Positions 8,411 to 17,964 of a stretch of DNA of 64,000 bases are shown piece after piece. A model generated the notes under the pieces. The model was given only the letters and a program-made list of their open reading frames with translations. It was not told where the DNA came from and ran no database searches. Within the stretch, counting starts at the first letter, position 1. Every line of letters starts with the position of its first letter. The stretch lies in the NCBI RefSeq assembly GCF_001426505.1, contig NZ_LMEV01000017.1, positions 1,665,292-1,729,291 on the forward strand. Direction: 5' to 3'. The position numbers and the translations under genes are program-made. The stretch comes from Variovorax sp. Root473. GTDB taxonomy: Bacteria; Pseudomonadota; Gammaproteobacteria; Burkholderiales; Burkholderiaceae_C.

Positions 8411-9238
8411 GTGAACTTCACCGCCCTGCTCGACCCGCTCCTGATCGCCGAACTCGCCGCGCTCGGCCTGGGCACCGGTTTCCTCGCGGGCCTCTTGGGC
8501 ATCGGCGGCGGCATGCTGATGGTGCCGTTCATCACGATCATCATGGGCCAGCGCGGCGTGCCGGCCGACCTGGCGGTGAAGATGGCGATCGCGACCTCGA
8601 TGGCGACGATCATCTTCACGTCGGTATCGAGCGTGCGCGCGCACCACCAGCGCGGCGCGGTGCGCTGGGACATCGTGCAGCGCCTGGCGCCCGGCATCGT
8701 GATCGGCAGCCTCGCGGGCAGCCTGGGCGTGTTCGCGCTGCTCAAGGGCACGGCGCTGGCCATCTTCTTCGCGCTGTTCGTGGGCTTCTCGGCCACGCAG
8801 ATGTTCCTCGACAAGAAGCCCAAGCCGGCACGCCAGATGCCGGGCACCGGCGGCCAGTTGGCGGCGGGCGGCGTCATCGGCTTCATCTCGGGCCTGGTCG
8901 GCGCGGGCGGTGGCTTCATCAGCGTGCCGTTCATGACCTGGTGCAACGTCGCGATCCACAACGCGGTGGCGACCAGCGCGGCGCTGGGCTTTCCGATCGC
9001 GGTGGCCAACGTGCTGGGCTATGTGCTCAGCGGCCAGTCGGTCCAGGGCCTGCCGGCCGGCGCCTTCGGCTACATCTGGCTGCCCGCGCTCGTGGTGATC
9101 GCGGCCTGCAGCGTGTTCACCGCCCCGCTGGGCGCGAAGGCCGCACACAGCCTGCCGGTGAAGAAGCTCAAGCGCGTGTTCGCGAGCATCCTGTACCTGC
9201 TGGCCGCCTACATGCTCTGGAAGGGCCTGCGCGGCTGA
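8411..9238 (+). CDS. Sulfite exporter TauE/SafE (TSUP) family membrane protein
   Basis: 275-residue inner-membrane protein with two repeats of four helices. The N-terminal repeat has LAGLLGIGGGMLMVPFI and the second ISGLVGAGGGFISVPFM, the paired Gly-rich signatures of the TSUP family. The first codon is GTG 8411, directly after the 6S terminator. Family members export sulfite, sulfoacetate or other sulfur or organic anions; the substrate cannot be told from this sequence. The gene stands alone, 73 bp before the universal stress gene. Confidence 0.9.
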   Translation: MNFTALLDPLLIAELAALGLGTGFLAGLLGIGGGMLMVPFITIIMGQRGVPADLAVKMAIATSMATIIFTSVSSVRAHHQRGAVRWDIVQRLAPGIVIGSLAGSLGVFALLKGTALAIFFALFVGFSATQMFLDKKPKPARQMPGTGGQLAAGGVIGFISGLVGAGGGFISVPFMTWCNVAIHNAVATSAALGFPIAVANVLGYVLSGQSVQGLPAGAFGYIWLPALVVIAACSVFTAPLGAKAAHSLPVKKLKRVFASILYLLAAYMLWKGLRG

Positions 9239-9311
9239 GGCATATCAAAGACTCCCCGGCTTTCCTGTGCCATCCTATGCAGCACTTGTTCATCGTCGTA
9301 GAAGGAAAGCC

Positions 9312-9737
9312 ATGAAAATTCTCATCGCAGTCGACGGCAGCGCCTACACGCAAAAAGCCCTCAACTACCTGCTGACCCACCGCACCATGTTCGTGGACAG
9401 CCATGAACTGGTGGTGGTGAACGTCTGCACCGGCATCTCCGGACACGTGGCACGACACCTCAGCAAGGAAATCGTTGCCGATTACTACGCCGAGGAAAAC
9501 GCCAAGGTGCTCGACCCGGTGAAGGCCTGGTTCGCCGAGAAGGGCATCGCCAACTTCACCGCCGACGCGCGCCACGGTCACGCGGCCGAGGAAATCCTCA
9601 AGTCGGCCACCGAATCGAAGGCCGAGCTGATCGTGCTCGGCACGCACGGCCACGGCATCCTGGGCCGCGCGCTGATGGGTTCGGTCGCGACCAAGGTCGT
9701 GGCCGAGACCGACATCTCGGTGCTGCTGGTCCAGTAG
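9312..9737 (+). CDS. Universal stress protein, UspA family
   Basis: 141-residue cytoplasmic nucleotide-binding stress protein. Opens with the beta-strand MKILIAVDGSAYTQKAL and ends with the ATP-binding motif LIVLGTHGHGILGRALMGSVATKVVAETDISVLLV (the G-2x-G-9x-G(S/T) pattern), so it is probably an ATP-binding class Usp. ATG 9312 follows a strong GAAGGAAAG ribosome site. Convergent with the AraC gene downstream. Confidence 0.93.
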   Translation: MKILIAVDGSAYTQKALNYLLTHRTMFVDSHELVVVNVCTGISGHVARHLSKEIVADYYAEENAKVLDPVKAWFAEKGIANFTADARHGHAAEEILKSATESKAELIVLGTHGHGILGRALMGSVATKVVAETDISVLLVQ

Positions 9738-9784
9738 TAAGAAGACCAGTCAACCCGGCAACGGCCGATGCGCCGTGGCCGCGG

Positions 9785-10750
9785 TCATTGCGGCGAGCGC
9801 TGCTGCCGCCATTCGCGCGGCGAACATCCGAAGCGCTCGCGAAACGCGCGGCTGAAATGCGCCGCGTCGTTGAACCCCCTCCCGTACGCGATCTCTCCCA
9901 CGGGCCGCCCTGCCAGGCGCGGCTCCAGCAGGTCGCGGCTGCATGCGTCGAGCCGGCGCTCCCAGATGTACTGCGCGGGCGTCAGCGGCTCGCTCTTGAA
10001 CACGCGGTGGATGTGGCTCACCGACATGCCCAGCTGCGCCGCCAGCGTGCCCACCGACAGCGTCGGATCGGCCAGTTGCTCGTCGATGCGCTGCTTCACG
10101 CGCGCGAGGTGGTACGCCGTGAGCTTGCTGAGCGCCGGTGCGTGCGCGGCGGGCAGCGTCTGCAGGCCGGCCACGAGGATGTTCTGCACGCCATGGGCCA
10201 CCGCCAGCGCCGAGGCCGGCTGCAGCGCGTCGAAGTCCTCGCGCAGCGTGCGGATCATGCCCAGCAGCAGGTGCCCCGCGCCCTCGCGCCCTGACACCGT
10301 GGTGGCCGTGAGCGCTTCGGTGTCGCGCAGTTCGCTGCGCAGCCGCTCGCCGGGCAGCTTGAGCACGATCTGCTCGAAGGGCTGGTCGAACAGCAGCTGG
10401 TAAGGCCGCGTGCTGTCGTACAGCGCGAAGTCGCCGGCGCCGAGCACGGCGTCGCGCCCGTCCTGGCGCACCACGCCCTGCCCGCGCGCCTGGATGCTCA
10501 CGAGAAAACAGTCGTCGCTCGACGCAGCGATGTGGCCCGGCGTGCGCATCACCTTCTGCGCCCGCGAGGTCACGACCGACATGCCGAGGCCGGGCAGTGC
10601 GTGCTGGCGGATGCTGCCCTCGAAGTCGCCGCCGTCGCCGGTGCGCACCGCATCGCATTCGAGCTGCACGTAGACGTTGCAGATCATGTCGGTCCAGTAC
10701 GCGAGCCGCTGGTCGCGCGGGACGGCAGCGGTGCTGAGCAAGGGGGTCAT
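9785..10750 (-). CDS. AraC-family transcriptional regulator
   Basis: 321-residue activator: an N-terminal ligand-sensing half like AraC_binding_2 (GLGMSVVTSRAQKVMRTPGH, FALYDSTRPYQLLFDQPFEQIVLKLP) and a C-terminal double helix-turn-helix (LSVGTLAAQLGMSVSHIHRVFKSE, then VGEIAYGRGFNDAAHFSRAFRERFGCSPREWR). ATG 10750 is chosen over an upstream start because the conserved N-terminus begins there. It diverges from the nitrilase-aldoxime dehydratase genes across 179 bp and is probably their activator, responding to an aldoxime or nitrile; this is inference from position. Confidence 0.9.
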   Translation of the reverse strand: MTPLLSTAAVPRDQRLAYWTDMICNVYVQLECDAVRTGDGGDFEGSIRQHALPGLGMSVVTSRAQKVMRTPGHIAASSDDCFLVSIQARGQGVVRQDGRDAVLGAGDFALYDSTRPYQLLFDQPFEQIVLKLPGERLRSELRDTEALTATTVSGREGAGHLLLGMIRTLREDFDALQPASALAVAHGVQNILVAGLQTLPAAHAPALSKLTAYHLARVKQRIDEQLADPTLSVGTLAAQLGMSVSHIHRVFKSEPLTPAQYIWERRLDACSRDLLEPRLAGRPVGEIAYGRGFNDAAHFSRAFRERFGCSPREWRQQRSPQ

Positions 10751-10929
10751 TGGGGTCCTCGGAAGGCCTTCGCAAGGCACATGCAACGCTGGAACAAGAA
10801 CGCCGCCAATCCGGGTCAAGGCGTTCCGGCGGCGCGAATTTACGCTTCATGCAACCCGCATGCCACCGCGCAAACCCGGTGCGCACAGTGGGGATTTTGT
10901 TACGTTCATTGCCCCCTGGAGAACACCCC

Positions 10930-11934
10930 ATGCCGACCACCGTCCACCCCAAGCTCCGCGTCGCCGCCGTGCAGGCCGCGCCTGTTTTCCTCGACCTCGA
11001 CGCCACCATCGACAAGACCATCGACCTCATGGCGCAGGCCGCGAAACAGGGCGTGCAGCTCATCGCCTTTCCCGAGACCTGGGTACCGGGCTACCCGTGG
11101 TGGGTCTGGCTCGATTCGCCGGCCTGGGGCATGCAGTTCGTGCAGCGCTACCACGACAACTCGCTGGTTATCGGCTCGCCCGAGTTCGAACGCCTGCAGG
11201 CGGCGACGCGCCAGCACAAGATCTGGCTGTCGCTCGGCTACAGCGAGAAAGCGGCGGGCAGCCTGTACATCGCGCAGGCGCTGATCGACGACCAGGGCCG
11301 CACGGTGCAGACGCGCCGCAAGCTCAAGCCCACGCACGTGGAACGCACCGTGTTCGGCGAAGGCGACGGCGCCGACCTGCACGTGGTCCAGACGCCGCTG
11401 GGCAACATCGGCTCGCTGTGCTGCTGGGAACACCTGCAGCCACTGAGCAAGTACGCGATGTACGCGCAGAACGAGCAGATCCACTGCGGCGCATGGCCGA
11501 GCTTCTCGCTCTATCGCGGCGCGGCCTACGCGCTGGGCCACGAGGTCAACAACGCCGCGAGCCAGGTGTATGCGGTCGAGGGCGGCTGCTTCGTCATCGC
11601 GCCCTGCGCCACGGTGTCGAAGGCCATGAGCGAGCTGATGTGCACCGACGACGGCAAGCGGCAGATGCTGGGCGTCGGCGGCGGGCATGCGCGCATCTAC
11701 GGCCCGGACGGTTCGCCACTGGGCACGCCGCTGGCCGAAGACGCCGAAGGCCTGGTGGTCGCCGACATCGACCTCGGCATGATCGCGCTCGCCAAGGCTG
11801 CGGCCGATCCGAGCGGTCACTATTCACGGCCCGACGTCACGCAGCTGCTGCTAAACAAGACGCGACGCACGCCCGTGGTGGTGCAGCTCACGCCGGAGCC
11901 CGAGGGCAGCGTGCCCGAGCCGATCGCAGCCTGA
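10930..11934 (+). CDS. Nitrilase (aliphatic/arylacetonitrilase type)
   Basis: Hydrolyses a nitrile to the carboxylic acid and ammonia. 334 residues of the nitrilase superfamily branch 1 with the catalytic triad visible: E49 in FPETW, a lysine in RRKLKPTHVERTVFGEGDG (131 or 133) and C165 in GSLCCWEHLQP. The WVPGYPWWVWLDSP segment is typical of true nitrilases. ATG 10930 begins the conserved N-terminus. Followed after 17 bp by aldoxime dehydratase, so the two form an aldoxime-nitrile-acid pathway. Confidence 0.93.
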   Translation: MPTTVHPKLRVAAVQAAPVFLDLDATIDKTIDLMAQAAKQGVQLIAFPETWVPGYPWWVWLDSPAWGMQFVQRYHDNSLVIGSPEFERLQAATRQHKIWLSLGYSEKAAGSLYIAQALIDDQGRTVQTRRKLKPTHVERTVFGEGDGADLHVVQTPLGNIGSLCCWEHLQPLSKYAMYAQNEQIHCGAWPSFSLYRGAAYALGHEVNNAASQVYAVEGGCFVIAPCATVSKAMSELMCTDDGKRQMLGVGGGHARIYGPDGSPLGTPLAEDAEGLVVADIDLGMIALAKAAADPSGHYSRPDVTQLLLNKTRRTPVVVQLTPEPEGSVPEPIAA

Positions 11935-11951
11935 ACCGACGGAGCCGCCTC

Positions 11952-13016
11952 ATGGAATCGGCCATTCCCGAACACCTGTGCTGCCCGCGCACGCGCGAGC
12001 GCCGCATGGGCGACGACTACACCCCGCCCTACCCCGGCTGGTCGGCGCGCGCGCCCGTGGCGACGCAGCAGGTCGTGATGGGCTACTTCGGCGTGCAGTC
12101 GCGCGGGCCGGCGATGCAGGGCCGTGCCTGCGCCGCGCTCATGAAAATAGCCCGCGACTTCGCCCTGCCCGACGGCCCCGGCCACCACGACCTGACGCAC
12201 TGCGTCGACGCCAACGGCTTCGACAACATGATCGCCATCGCCTACTGGCCCGACGCGGCGGCGTTCGCGCGCTGGTGTGCCACGCCCGCCATCGAAGCCT
12301 GGTGGAACGCCGACGAGCGCTTGCATGAAGGCCTCGGCTACTTCCGCGAAATCGCATCCCCGCGTGCGGCGCACTTCGAGACCCTGTTCAGCACGCCAGA
12401 CCGCCTCGAGGGCATCGGCGTGGTGATGGGTGGTGTGAGCGGCGAACTGCAGGAGCACGGCTACTGGGGGTCGATGCGCGATCGACTCCCGCTCGCGCAG
12501 GCCGACGCGCTCGCGCCTTCGGGCACGCGCGCGGTGATCGCCGGTACGCCTGCACCGGGCCAGCGCGTGCGCATCGCGGGCCACACGCACCTCGCGATGA
12601 TCCGTTCGGGCCAAGAATGGACCGAGACCACCGGCCAGGAACGCCAGCGCTACCTGGAAGACATGGCCCCGGTGCTGCGCCAAGGCATGGACTTCCTGCG
12701 CGACCAGGGCCTGCCCATCGGTTGCTACAGCAACCGGTTCATGCACCACCTCGACGCGCACGGCGCACCGCTGCAGAAGTCCTTCGGCCTGAGCTACTGG
12801 CGCTCGCTGGCCGACATGGAGCACTGGGCCGAGTCGCACCCGACGCACGTCGCGATCTTCGGCAGCTTCATGCGCTACGTGCAGGCGCTGAACTTCGAGC
12901 TGCGCCTGCGCCTGTACCACGAGGTGTCGGTGCTCCAGGCCGACGAGCAAAGCTACGAGTACATCAACTGCCACGCGCGCAGCGGGCTGATGAACGGGCT
13001 CGCACCCGCCGCCTGA
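11952..13016 (+). CDS. oxd: Aldoxime dehydratase (haem-containing)
   Basis: Dehydrates an aldoxime to a nitrile with a b-type haem. 354 residues from ATG 11952, the length of known Oxd enzymes. It has the family N-terminus MESAIPEHLCCPRTRERRM, the motif GYFGVQSRG and the C-terminal SYWRSLADMEHWAESHPTHVAIF block. H299 in this block is at the position known for the proximal haem histidine in the family, and H323 in LYHEVSVL is the likely distal-side histidine (both inferred by counting, not alignment). The nitrile it makes would be the substrate of the preceding nitrilase. Confidence 0.92.
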   Translation: MESAIPEHLCCPRTRERRMGDDYTPPYPGWSARAPVATQQVVMGYFGVQSRGPAMQGRACAALMKIARDFALPDGPGHHDLTHCVDANGFDNMIAIAYWPDAAAFARWCATPAIEAWWNADERLHEGLGYFREIASPRAAHFETLFSTPDRLEGIGVVMGGVSGELQEHGYWGSMRDRLPLAQADALAPSGTRAVIAGTPAPGQRVRIAGHTHLAMIRSGQEWTETTGQERQRYLEDMAPVLRQGMDFLRDQGLPIGCYSNRFMHHLDAHGAPLQKSFGLSYWRSLADMEHWAESHPTHVAIFGSFMRYVQALNFELRLRLYHEVSVLQADEQSYEYINCHARSGLMNGLAPAA

Positions 13017-13037
13017 AGCCCGGGCGCGCGGCGGAGC

Positions 13038-14585
13038 TCAGGCGGCGAACAGCCCCTTGTGCTCGGCGCGCAGCAGCGCCTTCTGCACCTTGCCCATCGT
13101 GTTGCGCGGCAGTTCCGGCACGACGAAGCAGCGCTTCGGGATCTTGAAGTTCGCCAGCTTGGCCTTGAGCTCGGCCACGATGGCGTCGGCGTCGATCGTG
13201 GCGCCGCCCTTGGGGATCACGATGGCCACGCCCACTTCGCCGAAGTCGGGGTGCGGCACGCCGATGACGGCGCTTTCGGCCACGCCGGCCATCTCGTTGA
13301 TGTAGCCCTCGATCTCGGCCGGGTACACGTTGTAGCCGCCGCTGATGATCAGGTCCTTGCTGCGCCCGACGATGGTGATGTAGCCGCGCGCATCGATCTT
13401 GCCCACGTCGCCGGTCTTGAAGAAACCGTCGGCGGTGAACTCTTCCTTGGTCTTCTCGGGCATGCGCCAGTAGCCCGCGAACACGTTGGGGCCCTTCACC
13501 TGGATGCCGCCGATTTCGTCGACCGGCAGGTCCTTGCCCTCGTCGTCGCGCACGCGCAGCTGCACGCCGGGCAGCGCGAAGCCGACGGTGCCGCCGCGAC
13601 GCTCCCCCTTCTTCGGGTCGTACGGGTTGGACGTGAGCATGGCGGTCTCGCTCATGCCGTAGCGCTCCAGGATCGTGTGGCCGGTGCGCTCACGCCACTC
13701 GTCGAAAGTCTCGATGAGCAGCGGCGCCGAGCCTGCGACGAACAGGCGCATGTTGCGCACTGCCTCGCGCGTGAGGCCCGGCTCGGCCAGCAGGCGCACG
13801 TAGAGCGTGGGCACGCCCATGAACACGGTGGCCTCGGGCAGCTTGGCGACGATGCGCCTGGGGTCGAACTTCGAGAACCACAGGATCTTGCTGCCGTTGA
13901 GCAGCGCACCGTGCAGCGCCACGAACAGGCCGTGCACGTGAAAGATGGGCAGCGCGTGGATCAGCACATCGCCCTTCGTCCAGCCCCAGTAGTCCTTGAG
14001 CACTTCGGCGTTCGACAGCAGGTTGCGGTGCGTGAGCATCGCGCCCTTGCTGCGGCCCGTGGTGCCGCTGGTGTACAGGATGGCCGCCAGGTCATCCGGC
14101 TTCTTGGCAGCGACGGTATGGCGGTCGCTGCAGCGCGCCGCGGCGTTGAGCAGCGTGCCGGTGCGGTCGTCGTCCAGCGTGAACACATGGCGCGTGCCGG
14201 CCGCTTCGGCAATGGGGCGCACCCAGGCCGCATTGCGGCCGGTGCACACGACCACGGCGGGCTCGGCGTTGCCGATGAAGTACTCGATCTCGGCGCTCTG
14301 GTAGGCCGTGTTGAGCGGCAAGAACACGTAGCCCGCGCGCAGGGTCGCGAGATACAGCAGCATGGCTTCGACCGATTTCTCGACCTGCACGGCGACCCGC
14401 GCGCCCTTCTCGAGCTTCAGGCCGTCGAGCAGGTTGGCGATCATCGCGCTGGCGCGGTCGAGGTCGCGCCACGAATAGTGCAGGCCGTTGTCGGTCTCGA
14501 CTGCGATGGCGTCGAGATCGGCAGGAAAGGCCGCGCGCAAGGCTGCGAACAGGTTGGCGTTGGGAGGAGAGGCTTTCTTCTTCAT
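13038..14585 (-). CDS. matB: Malonyl-CoA synthetase
   Basis: ATP-dependent ligation of malonate to CoA. 515-residue ANL-superfamily enzyme: AMP-binding P-loop YTSGTTGRSKG at 171-181, ERYGMSETAM adenylate motif, the hinge GRSKDLIISGGYNVYPAEIE and the C-terminal LPRNTMGKVQKALLR with the catalytic lysine. ATG 14585 gives the KKKASPPNANLFAALR N-terminus usual for MatB. It ends a minus-strand operon with malonyl-CoA decarboxylase and a GntR regulator, so malonate is much more likely than another acid. Confidence 0.92.
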   Translation of the reverse strand: MKKKASPPNANLFAALRAAFPADLDAIAVETDNGLHYSWRDLDRASAMIANLLDGLKLEKGARVAVQVEKSVEAMLLYLATLRAGYVFLPLNTAYQSAEIEYFIGNAEPAVVVCTGRNAAWVRPIAEAAGTRHVFTLDDDRTGTLLNAAARCSDRHTVAAKKPDDLAAILYTSGTTGRSKGAMLTHRNLLSNAEVLKDYWGWTKGDVLIHALPIFHVHGLFVALHGALLNGSKILWFSKFDPRRIVAKLPEATVFMGVPTLYVRLLAEPGLTREAVRNMRLFVAGSAPLLIETFDEWRERTGHTILERYGMSETAMLTSNPYDPKKGERRGGTVGFALPGVQLRVRDDEGKDLPVDEIGGIQVKGPNVFAGYWRMPEKTKEEFTADGFFKTGDVGKIDARGYITIVGRSKDLIISGGYNVYPAEIEGYINEMAGVAESAVIGVPHPDFGEVGVAIVIPKGGATIDADAIVAELKAKLANFKIPKRCFVVPELPRNTMGKVQKALLRAEHKGLFAA

Positions 14586-14601
14586 CGGACAGCTCGGGAA
14601 G

Positions 14602-15375
14602 TCAAAAATTCGGGGTGCGCTTGGCCAGGAAGGCATCGATGCCTTCGCGGTGCTCGGGAGAGTTCGCGTAGTCGTAGGCCGTGGCCAGCAATTGCTGCGC
14701 CGCGGCCCCGCCCGCTTTCAGCGCGGTGAAGGTGGCCTTGTGCAGGCGCGCGGCCTGCGGCGACAGCGCCGCGATGCGCGCCGCATGCGCCTGCGCGGCG
14801 GCCGGCACCTCGGCGTCGGGCAGCACGTGCAGGAGAAAGCCCGCGTCGTACAGCCGCTGCGCGCCATGCACGCCGGCGGCCAGCAGCATGTCGCGCGCCA
14901 GCGCGTCGCCGATGGCGCCATGCACCAGCGCGGCTTCGCGCGGCGCCATCGGAAAGCCCAGCTTCGCGATCGGCGCGCCGAACTTCGACGACGCACCGGC
15001 CAGGCGGATGTCGCAGCAGCTGGCCATCTCGACGCCCGCGCCCATGCAGGCGCCTTCGATCTGCGCCACCAGCGGCAGCGGGCAGTCGAGCATCGCCTGC
15101 AACGCGGCCCACACTTCGTTCTCGTGGAATTCGCGCAGGCTCGCCTCGTCGAAGCGGAACGAGGGGTACTCGGAGATGTCGCCGCCCGCGCAGAAGGCAC
15201 CGCCCTCCCCGCGCACGACGACGCAGCGCAGCGCGGCGTCACCGTGCAGGCCGTCGAACACCGCGCGCAGCTCGCGCCACATGGTGCGCGTCATCGCGTT
15301 GAGGCGCCCCGGGTTCGACAGCGTGACGAACGCCACGGCGCCATCGCGGCGCAGCGAGACCTGCCGCTCGCTCAT
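14602..15375 (-). CDS. Enoyl-CoA hydratase/isomerase family protein
   Basis: 257-residue crotonase-fold protein. The oxyanion-hole segments are GEGGAFCAGGDISEYPSF and IEGACMGAGVEMASCCDIRLAG; the usual second catalytic glutamate place is occupied by the GFPMAPREAALV region, so the exact reaction is open. ATG overlaps the stop of the Bug receptor gene (ATGA), and the stop lies 16 bp before matB. Its place in the malonate operon suggests action on a malonate-derived or substituted malonyl-CoA, but no function is proven. Confidence 0.85.
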   Translation of the reverse strand: MSERQVSLRRDGAVAFVTLSNPGRLNAMTRTMWRELRAVFDGLHGDAALRCVVVRGEGGAFCAGGDISEYPSFRFDEASLREFHENEVWAALQAMLDCPLPLVAQIEGACMGAGVEMASCCDIRLAGASSKFGAPIAKLGFPMAPREAALVHGAIGDALARDMLLAAGVHGAQRLYDAGFLLHVLPDAEVPAAAQAHAARIAALSPQAARLHKATFTALKAGGAAAQQLLATAYDYANSPEHREGIDAFLAKRTPNF

Positions 15376-16361
15376 TCGAGCTTGGCGCCCGAGGCCTTCA
15401 CGACGGTGGCCCATCGCTTGATCTCGGCGTTGACGAAGCGGCCGTAGGCGGCGTTCGTGACGTTCGGAATCTCTGAACCGTTCTGGGCCCAGATGGCCTT
15501 GAGTTCGTCGGTGGCGAGCGCCTTCTTCATCGTGTCGATGATCTGCGTCTGCGCTTCGGCCGGCGCGCCCTTGGGCGCCCACAGGCCGTACCAGGTGGTG
15601 ACGGTGTAGTCGGTCAGGCCCACTTCGGCGGCGCAGGGCACGTCGGGGAAGGCGGGGTTGCGCTTGGCACCGGCGACCATGAGCGCCTTGATGCGGCCGG
15701 CCTTGATGTGCTGCGCGGAAGAACCCAGGCCGTCGAACATCAGGTCGACATTGCCCGCGATCAGGTCGGACAGCGCGGGCCCCGCGCCGCGGTACGGGAT
15801 GTGCGTGATGAAGGTGCCGGTCTGCAGCTTGAACAGTTCGCCCGCGAGGTGGTGCGAGGTGCCCGAGCCGGCCGATCCGTAGTTGAGCTTGCCGGGGTTG
15901 CGCTTGACCGTGGCGATCAGCTCCTGGATGGTCGCGGCCTGCACCCGCTTCGGGTTGACCACCACCACCTGCGGCACGTTGGCCAGCAGCATCAGGGGCA
16001 CGAAGTCTTTTTCGAGGTCGTAGTCGAGCTTGGGGTAGATCGACGGTGCAATCGCGTGATGCACGGCGCCCATGAAGAGCGAGTAGCCGTCGGCCGGCAG
16101 CTTGGCCGCGATGCTCGCACCCACGGTGCCGCCGGCACCGCCGCGGTTGTCGATGACCAGCGTCTGGCCTGCCGCACGCGAGAACTGGGCCGACAGCGGG
16201 CGCGCGAAGGCGTCGGTGCCTCCGCCGGCCGGGAACGGCACCACCATGGTCACCGGCTTGGTCGGCCAGCCTTGGGCATGTACACCACCGCAAAGGGCCA
16301 CGGCCCCTGCAGCGGCGGCCGCGCGCAGAACATCGCGTCGTTGAAAACTCTGTTGCGTCAT
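15372..16361 (-). CDS. Tripartite tricarboxylate transporter receptor (Bug family)
   Basis: 329-residue periplasmic solute-binding protein. N-terminal twin-arginine-like signal (QRRDVLRAAAAAGAVALCGGVHA), then the Bug landmarks WPTKPVTMVVPFPAGGGTD, IDNRGGAGGTVGA, NYGSAGSGTSHHLAGELF and HIPYRGAGPALSDLIAG. Bug proteins bind carboxylates and feed TctAB-type permeases. Here no TctA or TctB gene is adjacent, so it must borrow a permease from elsewhere or act as a sensor. In this operon it probably binds malonate. Confidence 0.9.
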   Translation of the reverse strand: MTQQSFQRRDVLRAAAAAGAVALCGGVHAQGWPTKPVTMVVPFPAGGGTDAFARPLSAQFSRAAGQTLVIDNRGGAGGTVGASIAAKLPADGYSLFMGAVHHAIAPSIYPKLDYDLEKDFVPLMLLANVPQVVVVNPKRVQAATIQELIATVKRNPGKLNYGSAGSGTSHHLAGELFKLQTGTFITHIPYRGAGPALSDLIAGNVDLMFDGLGSSAQHIKAGRIKALMVAGAKRNPAFPDVPCAAEVGLTDYTVTTWYGLWAPKGAPAEAQTQIIDTMKKALATDELKAIWAQNGSEIPNVTNAAYGRFVNAEIKRWATVVKASGAKLE

Positions 16362-16451
16362 CTGTCTTGTCTCCTGTCGTCGTTGTGGAAATTGCCGCCC
16401 TCCGGCGGTCAAGGTGCGGGCCGCAGCGCTGCCACGGCGAAGCGAACGGAC

Positions 16452-17918
16452 TCAGCCTTTTTTGAGGAACAGGCCTTCGATATCTCCCGAAACTGCGATC
16501 TTGCCTTCGGCCAGCCAGGTGCGATGGCGGTCCAGGCGCTTGAGGTCGTACAGGTAATTGACCATGAGTCCGTACGACTGCTTGAGTCCCTTGGCCGACG
16601 GATCGCCGGCCCAGTTGAGCCGCTCGACGCGCGCGCCGTTGCCCAGGTGGAAGCGCGCCACCGGGTCGGCCGGCGTGCCGTCGACCAGCGTGCGGCCCAG
16701 GTACTCGGCCGCAGCCTGCAGCAACCACTGGCGCAGCGGCGACTTGGCGTCGAGTTCCGCTGCCGCATCGACCGCGGCCAGCAGGCGCTCGACCGTGGGC
16801 GGCACCGAGCCGACGAGACGGCCCAGCTCGGCTTGGCGCTTCTCGTCCACGCGCGGGAGCAGCTCGGCGGCGTTCTTGGCGAGCCAGGTGCGCAGGCCCG
16901 GAATGGGCGACAGCGTGGCGAAAGTCTTCAGGCGCGGCAGCTCGTCCTGCAGGGTCTCGACCACGCGCTTGATGAGCGAATCGCCGAAGCTCACGCCACG
17001 CAGGCCGGTCTGCGTGTTGCTGATCGAATAGAAGATCGCGGTGGTCGCCTTGGCCGGCTGCACGGGCACGGCGGCCTCGTCGAGCAGCGGCACGATGCCT
17101 TCGCTGATGCGGTCGACCAGCGCCACCTCGACAAAGATCAGCGGCTCGTTCGGCAAGCGCGGATGGAAGAACCCGTAGCAGCGCCGGTCGCTGTCGTCGA
17201 GCCTGTTCTTCACGTCGGACCAGCTCTTGATGTCGTGCACCGCCTCGTAGCGGATGAGCTTCTCGATCAGCGACGCGGGCGAGTTCCAGTCGATGCGGCG
17301 CAGCTCGAGGAAGGCCACGTCGAACCAGGTGGAGAACAGCTGCTCCAGTTCGGCCTCGAGCGAGAGCAGGCGCTTGTCGGACTTCAGGCACGGCAACAGG
17401 TCGGCGCGCAAGTCGACCAGAAAGCGCATGCCACCGGGCTCCACCGCGAAGCGCTGCAGCAGCCGCATGCGCGGCGACACCAGCGCGCGGCGCAGGCGCA
17501 ACTCGGCCTGCCCTTCGTCAGGCGTACCGACGGCGGCCTGGTGCTGGTCGCGCGCGCTCTTGAGCTTGCCCGCGTCGGCGGCGAAATGCTCGCTCATGAG
17601 GGCCCAGTAGTCGCGGCGCTCTTCGGGCGAAGCGGCGGCGTAGGCCTGCGCGATGGCATGGGCGCGGCGGCCGCCCTCGACCTCGCTCACGCGCGGATCA
17701 ATCACGGCCTGCAGCTCGGCGAGCACGCGGCGCAGCATGCGCGGCGACAACGCCTCGTCGGCCTTGCGCAGCGTGGCCTGCAGCCGCTCGACGGTGGTGC
17801 GGGCGCTGGGCTTGGGCGCGTGGCGAGTTGGGCCCTTCGTGGCGCCGTGGCTCGCCACGGGAACCTTGGACGATTCGCCCATGCGCAGGCGCGCCTGGAA
17901 CCACTCGGTCGCACTCAT
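16452..17918 (-). CDS. Malonyl-CoA decarboxylase
   Basis: Decarboxylates malonyl-CoA to acetyl-CoA, the second step of malonate use (MatA/MLYCD family). 488 residues with an N-terminal helical domain (residues ~45-150) and the C-terminal acetyltransferase-like catalytic domain holding FFHPRLPNEPLIFVEVAL and FYSISNTQTGLRGVSFGDSLIKRVV, near the family's catalytic Ser/His. First structural gene after gntR (46 bp gap); a 90-bp gap with a small hairpin separates it from the Bug gene. Confidence 0.94.
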   Translation of the reverse strand: MSATEWFQARLRMGESSKVPVASHGATKGPTRHAPKPSARTTVERLQATLRKADEALSPRMLRRVLAELQAVIDPRVSEVEGGRRAHAIAQAYAAASPEERRDYWALMSEHFAADAGKLKSARDQHQAAVGTPDEGQAELRLRRALVSPRMRLLQRFAVEPGGMRFLVDLRADLLPCLKSDKRLLSLEAELEQLFSTWFDVAFLELRRIDWNSPASLIEKLIRYEAVHDIKSWSDVKNRLDDSDRRCYGFFHPRLPNEPLIFVEVALVDRISEGIVPLLDEAAVPVQPAKATTAIFYSISNTQTGLRGVSFGDSLIKRVVETLQDELPRLKTFATLSPIPGLRTWLAKNAAELLPRVDEKRQAELGRLVGSVPPTVERLLAAVDAAAELDAKSPLRQWLLQAAAEYLGRTLVDGTPADPVARFHLGNGARVERLNWAGDPSAKGLKQSYGLMVNYLYDLKRLDRHRTWLAEGKIAVSGDIEGLFLKKG

Positions 17919-17964
17919 CGATCTGCTCCTGTGCCGTTGGCTGTGCCGGGGATGGTGGTGCGTG

